A stretch of DNA of 64,000 nucleotides from Hawksworthiomyces lignivorus (lineage: Eukaryota > Ascomycota > Sordariomycetes > Ophiostomatales > Ophiostomataceae): assembly GCA_002917075.1 (NCBI GenBank), contig NTMA01000013.1:310001-374000 (forward strand). The letters are read 5' to 3'. Within the stretch, counting starts at the first letter, position 1, and every line of letters begins with the position of its first letter. The notes under the pieces are model-generated. The model had not been told where the DNA came from. It made no database searches and worked only from the letters and a program-made list of their open reading frames with translations. Below, in pieces: positions 25,475-36,100 of the stretch. Both the position numbers and the translations under genes were made by a program.

Positions 25475-27567
25475 GTGGAAGAGTAGTTATTATATTTCCA
25501 ATAGCGCTTTTTGTTGTGCTCCGACCTCCTTTTCCACGGGGGAAAGGAAATGTCTCGGAAGTGAGGATGTCGTCTGAAGAGCGCAGAATTTAAAGTAACA
25601 GTGCGGCGCAAAGTAGCTTTTCTCTAAAGAGAAGTCGTCGGGAGGTCTCGACTATTTGCAGCAGCTAAAAAGGTTTCGGCAGAGTAAAAAACAGAGCGCG
25701 GCAAGATGGTGTCTGTTGTTCGTTGTATCGGGTGTAGTTATTATTGTTGTTGGCTTCTGACTGCCGCCGTAACAAATCGGACGAAGCGAGAGATATTTGC
25801 AGGTGTCGCGTTGTTGACGCAGGAGAAGCCTCAACGTTGAGATTTTCTGGGGGATCAACAGTGACAAACAGAAGCAGGGCAGGGTGAGTGTCCCTTTTTG
25901 CGGTTCAAGCTGAGGCCTTGCGCTCTCTTCAGATTTTCCTCTTTTGCCTCTTAGGATTCTTTATGCGTGGGTATGTGCGTAAGTATGTGCGTTCGTGCGC
26001 GCGTTCAGCCGGTTCAAAGACAAGGAAGACGCATATAAAGAGGGTTAGAGGTAAGTGAAGAGATCAACATACGTACAGTAAGCCAAACCAAACTTGGGAT
26101 GTTCTGGTGAGCGTAAGCCAGGCTGCAGGACAATAGGTTGCTTTTAATTCCTCTCCCAGACGAACAGTGCAGAAGGTCCCGTCTGGGAAATAGGTACGCT
26201 ATCTTCCCTGGGAGTGGAGGCGGAAAGAAGGGGGTAGAGATTCGAGCAGCAGGGGTATCGTGGAAAGTCTAAAATGAAGGCCGAGATGAAATACCGTCAG
26301 ACAAACAAGGACGGCACACAAATTTTGAGGCCACAAATTTCATAGAGATATGCTCTAGAGGCTGCAAATGTAAGCGGATATGAAGTAAGGGGCACATACA
26401 AACAGAGGAAATGCTTTGTAAGAGGTAAGTCGCACTGTCTAAAAGAGGAAAAAAAGAAAGCTGGAGATGCTCCAGGTACGGGGGTGAAATATTGTTTCAG
26501 AGGTGTTGTATCAATAATGCTGGACCGGTTGTATCATAAAAGAGTGCTTGGAGCACATGGCAGTGTTCTGGTTGTGCCGATGGGTAAATAGATGAATGTG
26601 TTTGTTGTTCAAAGGGAAAGGCCAAGAATGAGAAGCAGTGTCGATCATGAACAGTAAGGTGAAATTTGTCCTAGATGTCGAGACCGCTCAGACGGTCGGA
26701 CTCGGATTTTCGATGTGGGTCGTTCAACAGCCGGTTTTGCAGGCGAACGGGAGTGAGAGACGATACGACGAGAGTCGGTGTATGCGCGCAGGAATAGCTG
26801 TTCTTATTCGCTTTCTGGGGAGGTAGTATTATGCGTTAGTATGTACGAAAGGTAATGCAAGAAAGAAGTGCGTAAATGTTCGGGCGGTCGTGCGCACATA
26901 TAAATGAGTGCTTGTGCGTCCTCCCTTACTTGCGTCGCGTGGACATGCGAGCACAAAACTTCCCACAGAAGAGCTTGCTGACGTCGAAGTAGAGGCGGGC
27001 AAGATGGTGTGAAGGGGTTTGATCAAGGCTGCAGAGTGTAGTTTTGCATATTACGTACCTTCTGAAGAGGCGGGAGTGGGAGGTGGGCACTCGAAAAAAA
27101 AATAGAATCAGGACGTTTCCGTCACACCGTTTTCTTCTATCAAAATAGATGGTCGTAGCAAATCACAAACACACACCTGGTGGCCGTGAAATGCTGCTGT
27201 ATTGAAAATCGTTGATTCAGTATAAGTCGCACTGTTTTCGGCGTACAGTGAGGATGATGTCAGAATAGCAAGTAGAGAAGTTGGTTAGGCGAAAGACAGA
27301 AAAGATCGTGAAGACGCTGGAAGAGAAAAAAAAAGCCGAGGAAAAAAATTATCGCGATGACAGCAGGAAAAAAAAATGTACAAATTGTAGGCAATGCCTC
27401 TGAGGAAGGGGAGCCGAAGCGAGAACGTTTGAAAAGGGGAAATGGGTCGTATGGATTGGTCAATGGCGTGTTGCGGAGAGTGGAGGGTTGCTGCGCCAGA
27501 CGGTTGGCTCTTGAAGAAAGTTTGTACAGTTGTATTGCTCCTACGTATAGGAGAATTTCACTGAAAA

Positions 27568-27642
27568 CGGCCGGTGGGATTTTTAGGTAAGAAACGGTCG
27601 AACGGCCGGTCTGTCGTTGGCGCCGGTATGAAATCGGCCGGT
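27568..27642. promoter_or_regulatory. Three CGGCCGGT sites in 75 bp
   Basis: CGGCCGGT occurs at 27568-27575, 27603-27610 and 27635-27642, all in the same orientation. CGG-containing palindromes are typical targets of fungal Zn2Cys6 regulators. Nearby (about 27697-27716) the 7-mer ACGATGC is tandemly repeated. The sites lie about 2.1 kb upstream of the vWA/RING start; function is inferred. Confidence 0.35.
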
Positions 27643-30011
27643 TGCACCTTCCCCTTACTTTTTTTTTTGGCTCTTCTTTGTTTATTAGTGTTGGTTGTAC
27701 GATGCACGATGCACGATGTGAGATATTGGTGTGTATTCAGCGCATGTATGGTTAGGGCCGTCGTCGTCCGTTCTTCTTGAGCAGTATGGACTGATTTCGG
27801 TCCGTTTCTCTCGGCGATAGGTGGACAGAGGAAAAATCAATATCACTTGCAGCGTAGGGCTAAAAGCCAGACAGTGTGTCGCTTGCCGGACGGAAGACGG
27901 CTCCTTCCTTGTAGAATTGAATGAATAAAAAGGGAGGGTAAAACAGCAAAGGAAGGTGTAAGACAAATTTGATCAGATAAATTAAAAGAAGGCGCAGCGG
28001 AGAAAAGGAGAGAGAAAAAAAAAATCAGCTTCTCGAAAATGCGAAGAGCTTGAAGCAAACAAAGAAGAGACGATGGAAAGAGAGCACCACCGATGAATTC
28101 TCGGTCTCTCCGTCGCCCCGTCGCCTCTCTATCTCTTCCTTCTCGTGTAAGCCTTGTTTTCTCCTTGCTTGTTGTCCTGTCCAGTCTTCTCTCTTCTGCC
28201 CTCAGTTCCCTCTCCACAAAGTGTCCAGGAACGTAACAGGAGACAGAAAAACAAGGGACCGGGGGAAGAAGAAGCGAGAAAGAGGAAAGATGGGCAACAA
28301 GGCTGTTTTAACTGGGACTGCTCGGCGCTTTTATTTCATCGCCTGCAAGCCGGCAGAGCAATGTCTTGCTCCATTACTTTCCTCCTCTTTTTTTTTAAAC
28401 TTTTTTTGTGCTGGTTCTCCTGCTACGACCATACGCGATGGGTAGATAGAATTAAATCGTTGACGGTTTGTATCCACTCCCAAGGTACGGCAGACAAGGG
28501 AGAGGACAAGGCACAGTAAGAGCTCTATATATCTGTACCTCCGTTTGCGTATCGCATGGAGCCTGCATGAGAGTACCATCTACTTCTTCTTTGGTCTGGC
28601 AGCTTTCCCCAAAAGAAACGGCGTGAAGAAGCAAGAGGCAGCGGGTGAGCCTACAGATGTGCGTCTACATAGAAAAAGGGAAGGAGATGAGAGATATGTC
28701 GGCCAGGGGGGAGGGGTGTATGTTGGCGATAGTATTTTTCTCCCCTTTTAATCCGCTCCCCAGACCAGCAACATTAAGTGGACCAAGAGAGCAGCTCCAA
28801 GTGCATAAGTTTCTGTTTCTTCGGTGCTAGAAACAAATGTCTCCAATACGTTGTCATTATTCTAGTACCTACTTTGTGCTCCTCTTTTCTCACAAACCCT
28901 TCTCCCCCACCCTGCCTGCTACCAACGCACTCTTCTGCTCGTATCCACTTGCAACCCCTGCAGGGCACGCCAGGGCGCGCTAGCGAGTTGGATTTGTTTC
29001 TGCATTCTTTTTTCTACGACGTACGGAGTACTCCACGACGGATTGCACTAAAAGCGCAGGCAACGTTCAGATTCTCCGTGTTCGATTGTGTGTACCACTT
29101 TACCTGTACACTATTTCACTAGTACCCCTGCATCTCTCTTTTCCATCGCAAAAACGTATGGACATGGGTCTTCACTTGCTCTTCTCTTCTCGGAGACAGC
29201 ACGGCAAGGGCTCCCCTTGCCCTTTCGCTTCCTTGCTTCCCAAGTATGCTCTTGGGGGCTGTGACTCCGCTCCCTCGGGTACTAGCCCTCTTAGCTTCAC
29301 TCCCAAGAGAAAGAAATGGGTGGAAAGGAACCTGAGCTGTATGTATCATGTACGGCCAAGTAAAATACGCAGATTGACATATTCCGCGTACGTGCAACTA
29401 TCTCCTTTTGCATAGTTATAAACTTAGCTTGTTATCCAGGGGCAGGCCACCGTTGGAGAATGCAGATAAAGGGCGAGGAAAGACGGTCGAACGGGGCAAG
29501 GGCGAAACAGCATGGAGACGACAAAACGAACGCTTGTAGCTTGCCGTCTAAGATGTTCTAGCCGTCCGTTTTGAGGACGAGACGATGTACAAAAAGACGT
29601 CGCGCGGTGAGAGCGCTTCTTGCAAAATTCGCTCTCGATATATAAGTACGAAGAGAAGAGCTGTTTGCATGTGCAAGTGCATAAGCGGCGTGACACCCTT
29701 TTTTGATGACGTTGGACCCAGCAATATACGCATGTGAATAACTACACAAGAGATATCTTGACAGCACGATGTGATTACCGGAACAAGATTCCCAAAACAT
29801 ACGCAGGTTGTACGTCCATGCATGTGCTTCACGGTATGTGTTTGACTATTAATAGTCATTTTCTCCTTCCTGGCCTTGCTTGCGCTCGTCCTTGCACAGA
29901 GACGAGGAAGTATGTCATAGCAAGCACCCATCGAAATCTACGGTGGAAATCAAGAGGGAAAGGCAGACGGAAACGGCGAATAGATGCAAAACGGTTGTGC
30001 TGCCATCGAAT

Positions 30012-30034
30012 CGAGTTACACCACTGGTAACTCG
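30012..30034. other. Hairpin-forming inverted repeat
   Basis: CGAGTTAC and GTAACTCG form an 8-bp perfect stem around a 7-nt loop, between two copies of the 9-mer repeat. Either strand could fold; function is unknown. Confidence 0.45.
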
Positions 30035-30089
30035 TTGAATTAAATATATGACTTACGACTTACTCCGTACCTCCCCTTAGCTTCATCGC

Positions 30090-30428
30090 ATGACAATTCA
30101 ACAAAGTGCATCGCTGGGCGAGCCAGGGGTGGTTAATTGGGTGGTCTCCGCAAACAGCAGCCGACAACCCGGGTCATCTCTTTCTTCGTCGGCCAGCTTC
30201 TCTAGATTAGAACTAGCTCAACGAGGCCAGCACCTGAAAACCCAAAGAACCGTACTTTACGGAGTATGTGCAAGAGTTGAATCTTCCAAGCAAAGGCGTT
30301 TACGCACATGCAAAAGTTCTATTCTGTACTTCGGAAAACTTAATTACGGCCGCGCCAATATTTTGCAAATCATTTCCCAACATGGCAAAGAGGGGTCTAA
30401 GTTTCCTTATTGTTGTCTGCAAGAATGA
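30090..30428 (+). CDS. Uncertain ORF, 112 aa, in the 9-mer cluster
   Basis: This ATG-initiated frame of 112 codons has a balanced amino-acid composition (opens MTIQQSASLGEPGVVNW, ends YCCLQE) and no splice site is needed. A TACTCCGTA copy lies 21 bp before the ATG and another copy lies inside the frame at 30258. No family is recognised. The length is only modestly longer than expected by chance in 13 kb of DNA, so this is weakly supported. Confidence 0.15.
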   Translation: MTIQQSASLGEPGVVNWVVSANSSRQPGSSLSSSASFSRLELAQRGQHLKTQRTVLYGVCARVESSKQRRLRTCKSSILYFGKLNYGRANILQIISQHGKEGSKFPYCCLQE

Positions 30429-33103
30429 TATCGCAACAAAACCAGTCTTGCGGTTTACTCCGTATGTTTGGTTTGTCTTCTAGCTCTCTTAATTTGTTTT
30501 GGTTTCCTGGCTAGAGATGGCTAGCCATTGCACGCATTCCCCTCGGCGCCACCTTATGCATCTCGTCGCAGCCAAGGCGTTCATTACCTACATAGACATG
30601 TGTATGTACTGCATACTCGTAGAAGGTGACGTCTCCGGTTGAACTAAGTTGTGTTCGTCATCTTAAGGAAGAGACACTAGTCTGCGAAAGAAGGCCCGCA
30701 ACTTTAACTGCGAGCTTTGCCTATGCGAGAGACAAGCTGCGCGCTGCTGTTCTTGGTCTAGTTCTCTGCGTCGTTTATTTTACCTATCTTGCCCTTGACT
30801 CTTGGGTAGAATTGCAACCTCCGTATTTCTTGTGGGTTTTGAAAAGCGCCCACAAACCTACATTCACAGCACATCATGCTCTGTAACCTGCTGCCGATTC
30901 ACTGCAGAAGAAGAGGTCGCCAAACCATGAGTGATTGCGGGGCTAATGTGAGACGTGGATGGTTAAGTCCTCCGTACTGTTGTAGCCACGCGATGTTCCC
31001 CCAAATAGCACTGTAGCTACAACGTTGCTTACTAGCATTTTACAGTTCCTTTTTAACTGCTTCATACTCCGTATACGTATCCAATGTGGGAGAGGAGTAA
31101 TACCTTACGATTCGTGCACCTAAACGGGAAAGAATGAAGGAAGGATCGTAGCTTCTTTGCCGCAGCCAAATTACTAGAAAGGCAGGAGCAATCCTGGCGT
31201 GCATGTGCATCTTACATACGTAGTTGCCAGTTTCCGCATTTGGTTTTCAGCGTTGATGCCTACAAGGAAGCCGCGGATTAGACTAAAAAAAGCCTCCTCC
31301 AGCACTACTCCTTAACTACTCCATAAAGATCTTAGGACATCATCACCTTCTTCTCCTTCTCATTTTAATTCTTGTCTCGTCTTGGTCAATCCGCCTTATG
31401 CATGGAGTACTTCCTTGTTGTCCCCGCCCATCCACGATAGTCTTCCACGAGGGCAACCAGGATGTCCGCTGCCAACTTCAGTCATTTCGGTGCCGCTGCC
31501 ATCTTCTTCGATCTCTTCTACTTCGGCACTAGACTACAAACATACTTGTAATTACAACAACGCCATGAAAGAGGCATACTAGCTAGGACCACGTTCATTC
31601 CGGAAATGCTCGACAAGAAATAATCTGGCACTACTGAAATAGCCTGGATGGTGCATTTTCCCTCTTCGAATCGCTCTTTTTTTTTCTTTCTTTTTTTTTC
31701 TTTTTTTTTTGAAAGCTAATAAACTAGCCAATCGCCTGCCAGTCTTTCAATCCAGTGCAGCAGTTGGGACTCGGTCCGGCTTCTCCCTATCACAACGTTT
31801 TTCTTCTAGTCTGGCCACATCTCAAATTCTCCTTCCACAACATTTCTAGTCATATTTCACTCGCACTGACATTCAGCAAAAATAGCAGAAGCAGCTGGCA
31901 TGGTTAGCACGTGGTGAAGAGCCGCAGCACGATGATGGCGGCAAATGGCAACGCACGATACAATAAACATTAGATTGAGAAGAGAAGATAAATAAAGATA
32001 GGTGAAGGGAAAGACAAAAAGAAGACGATGAAGGGCTACGAGAGATCAATACAAGACACAGAAGATGAACTACTGTAATAACGCAATAGCATGAAGGGGT
32101 GGTAAGCCTGTGGCTTCGATTTGTCGAGCGAATCGGGACCAGGTGCACGAAACGGCTTTGGCGGGATACCAAACCGAATGCTTTGCTGGTTGATATTGCG
32201 CCACGGATCGCTGCTGATCTCTCGTCATTACTTCGGCCCAGGCAGTGATCAGTGCTAGTGCTAATGAATCTCCCAAATATCTGTATATGACAAGACATAC
32301 CACAACTTTGCGTAGCAAAACCTTGTTGTTGCTGAGCGTACACAGCAAGCATCGTTCCGGGGTAACAATTCACTTGTATTATACGAGTCTGCTGCACAAA
32401 TACGCTATGCAGCACAAAGTTTCCGCTGATCAACAATGAGCTAAGAGATGTACATACTCCGTACAGTGGCTGTATGTCATTTTTACAGCGTGCAGCTACC
32501 TCTTCTAGGCTTACAGCTTTCTCCTAACTATATGTAGACACAGAGCTACAACAGCCTGCATGATCCGCATTTCCCACTGTTTATCAAAATAGAAATAATA
32601 TGAGGCACGTATGTATAATATCCGTGCAGAACTCCGTAGTGATCACCACTTCACAACAGGAAACAATGTCCCGCCGTGCTACCCCTGGCCGTACTCCCGA
32701 ATGCAGCTTCCTGTGCAGCCTAGCCCCTGTATGTTGTATCCCCAAAAAACGAAGCGAACCTTTGACAGAGCTTTCATTCTTCCGGTCCCTCCCACTCTCA
32801 CGCGAACAGCCACAAAATGGCAGCAACCAGGGATAAAGAAAGGCCGTGTAGCGTGCTGGAACCAGTTCACTGTTTTCAATCATCTCCCAGCGATGTCCCC
32901 CTCCCACTCAGCCCATTCACCGTCTCTACTTGGTATTGAGCCTATAACTTTATCTCGCTAGCATATCCAATTTACAAAGTGTACGCTTGATACTTACTAT
33001 GAAAATTATGGATTATATAACTACAAATTCATACCAGTCGAACTCAGTAAGAGTTTATCTTAACCCGCATATACCGAGAATTTGCGCGAGCACAAGTCTA
33101 CGA

Positions 33104-33120
33104 CTACGACTACGTCGTAG
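33104..33120. other. CTACGAC tandem and inverted repeat
   Basis: CTACGAC-TAC-GTCGTAG is a 7-bp stem with a 3-nt loop. It is preceded by further CTACGA units from 33098, so it is both a short tandem and an inverted repeat. Confidence 0.5.
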
Positions 33121-36100
33121 GTGCTCTGAAAACCTTACGCGCCGGTCTTTGTGTTTAATACGTACGTGGTTCGAGGGCGCTGCGAGAATGTATGTACATA
33201 CGGACGGGAGGCCACCTATGGTAGTGCAATATGCGTTAAGAGAAACACATATAACACTGCGGTTCGCAAGGCTAGGGACCCCGGCCAAACCAGGTTTTCT
33301 TTCCATGCAGCGTCGCATTGGTGCGCTCAGACGGAATGCCTCTCAATCCTCCGTTTAGAACGCCTGGAGTCAATTGAGCAAATCGGAAAGCCTTCCTTTC
33401 CATTCGACATCTCCGCTTCACTGGTCTCGTTTGGAAAACGTCGAGGCGATAGATGGTAGAAGAGCAAAATATTGTTCCACTACGCTTAGCACTAAAAAAT
33501 TTCCCTCTCCTGCAGAGTATTTTGTCTTACATACATCGTACCTTTTTCGTACTCGGAAATGTAAGATACGACTGCATACTGCAGACAGACTCCATCGAGA
33601 GATCCGTTCCGTGTCCACAGCCCTTTCCTTCGCTAATTGTATTCTCCGTACTCCGCACTCACACATCTCTTTCAACGAAATACTTGTCTTTTAACGCCTG
33701 CCAAAGAGAAAGACGGAAATGGCCGTTTTTCTCCTGCTAAAACGAGGGCCAACGGCGAGCCGCCAGCCAACAATCTCAAATATTCTACCAACAAAAAAAA
33801 TGCAGGTGTAGCGGCGATATGATGGGATCTGGGAAATGCGAAATGGAAGCCAGCTGGCGCTCCACCATGTACATGAATTTTTTTATATAGATACCGCTCA
33901 AAATGTGTGAGAATGACATAAGACAAGCCAAGTCGACAGCATGCAAATTACGACTCTGAAAAATTCAGACCGCTGTGGGATGACCTCCGCCGGCTTGGAC
34001 AAGCTATCTGCTGTATGCCGATCAGCTTGGAAACTCGACTCGCGAACATAATAACATGAGCAAAAGACCACCCCAAAGACGGTGTGGGATGCCGGCGGTC
34101 TCCAAACTTTGTAAGACACACAGACAGCTTAATATATAGCGACGTCGATCATATGTGAAGATTTTCTTATTTCTTTGCTTTTTTTCTTGACTCTTTTTCA
34201 ATTTTCGTATTCTCTGTTTAATTGCTTTCTATTTTCATTAGCCACTACGGTGCATAGTACAGTTGGATGAAATGGGCGGTGATGGGGTACTCTGTACTCG
34301 TACAAAGCTCCAAGTTAGTTTTATAAGAGAGCCATTATTACGGAGTAATCTTCACCTATGTCGAAAGAGAATAGCAGAAGCGCACGAAGACGGAGCAAAG
34401 GGGAAAAGGAATCTGGGTAGCTTTCAACGGAAAGCTGGAAACGGTCCACTTGTCACTTTTCTGCAACACAGCGTTACATTCTGGATGGGATCTCGAACTA
34501 CTCGACCCAGGGTCCGGGCTTCCTTGGGTTGCGGTCGTGGGTGTTGCGGCAAGGGACAAGCTGCACGAGAAAAGGAGTTACAAAAAGCAACACGACCAGG
34601 GTCCTGGAAGAGAACAAGTGCCAGGGGAGCTACTGTCGGCTAGGCACTCCGTAGGAGCACACTCGTAAGATGTCCACTGCTGAATATACGCATACTACGA
34701 TAGAACAAGCTAATAGCATCAAAAGCCACTTATTCAATACTCAGCAATCCGCTTCCAAGGCCATCTTCGGCGTTTAGCGAGTGCTACACAAATTTACAAA
34801 CATCCACAACGGTGCGCATGAGTACCCCCGTACGATGAACGGAGAAGCTGATGAGGTACTTTTCTGTGCAGCCCTCGCTATTGTAAGACAGTTTGCTCGT
34901 ACTCGATCTCATGATTTAAACCGAGCAGTACTAAAACAGAAAGGTAAGTGAAGTCAGAAAAAGAACAGTGCGACTGATCCATGATCCTCTCTGGTGCCTT
35001 GTTTCATAGCACGTGTTCTGCTCCCGCGAACTCTTCCTTGGCCTCGCTCTTCGTCGGTCACGGAACAAGTTGGTAGCTGCCAAAGCCCATCATTTTTGTG
35101 CAGAAGCAGTATGCTTTGTGCAACCTTGGCTGTCACATTCCCAGCAGTCTGGAGGGGCTAAGCTCTGGAAATCTAAGGCCTAATAAAGAAAAGAAAAAAA
35201 GTCTGCAGGTGTCTGGGGGTGCAACTGCTACCAGCAATCCGGAAGGGCTTAACAGAACAACTCCGGACAGTATGTGTTGCTGACGTCGGCACGTCTTTCG
35301 TTCCAGTGCTGAAAAGAAACTAGGGAGAAGATAGCAAACCATCATTTGACAGAAGTCCTGATATGGCGGGGCGCACAGGGAAAGACGCAATTCAACTCGG
35401 ACCATACTCCTCCCGCGACGTCCCGTTGCGGGATCCTCTCCGCTGGGAAAATAGGAAAGGGGGAAAAGCGGAAGTACCGTAAATAGAACCACAAACGTTG
35501 CCGAATCTCAAAATTACGAATGGACAATTTAGGGACCTGATCTCTCATAAAGCCTCTATCTATTTTTTGGAAGTATTGAATTCTTAGATTCTTCGTCTTG
35601 TTTTGCCACCAAGCCCATGATAAGCATTGTGCTTGCGCCAAGCTATAAAATCATGCCAGCAAAGGTGCCCCCACGCGGCGTGTTAACTGACGGCCAGCTT
35701 CTCACCAATCTTCTTGTGTTGCGTTTGTGCTCTTCTTTCTGCTTCTTCACAGTGCTTCTCAGTCTTTGATAGCAGGGGTTGTCATGCATGACGCTCGTAG
35801 GGTCCCCCGTATACAAAGGGATGCCTTCACATCTGCATATCCCTTTTCCTTTTGAATTCTTTGGCCTTTCCTTTCTCGTCAATTTCTACCCCCAAAGATT
35901 GGTCTGCATGGGCATGCGATTTATCCTTTTCTCCTCACGGCGTGATCAAACTCGCTGTTATGAGCTGAACTCTCCCCCACGCCAGAGTGCAATTGCCGTA
36001 TGAATATTCTCCGTCCGCGAGTTTGGTCCCCTTGGCTGAAATAACCGGCTAGCATCTTGCACAGAGATAACTGCGTATATTGAAGATGCAAGACATCGAA

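Larger units (their letters stand above)
29022..34347. repeat. Cluster of the 9-mer TACTCCGTA / TACGGAGTA
   Basis: Exact copies lie at 29022 (-), 30061 (+), 30258 (-), 30456 (+), 31065 (+), 32455 (+) and 34339 (-), seven in 5.3 kb. Three more occur in the window at 6824 (+), 51217 (+) and 53939 (-). With both strands counted, about 0.5 copies are expected by chance in 64 kb. One-mismatch versions follow, for example at 36195 (TACTCCGCA) and 36283 (TACTCCGTG). The copy at 29022 extends to the palindrome GGAGTACTCC. All exact copies are outside recognised genes. Confidence 0.85.

Noticed and set aside
27625..27640. Exact 16-mer GGTATGAAATCGGCCG shared with 53735-53750
   Set aside because: About 0.5 such 16-bp matches are expected by chance among all pairs in 64 kb, and the flanks do not match.
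30626..30886. 86-codon plus-strand frame with a possible membrane segment
   Set aside because: It has no ATG, a TAG lies directly upstream, and no convincing upstream exon was found.
31873..32352. 159-codon ATG frame on the minus strand, the longest in either desert
   Set aside because: The C-terminal half is Ser/Cys/Leu-rich from pyrimidine-rich DNA. A second frame over the same segment looks equally protein-like, so neither can be preferred without transcript data.
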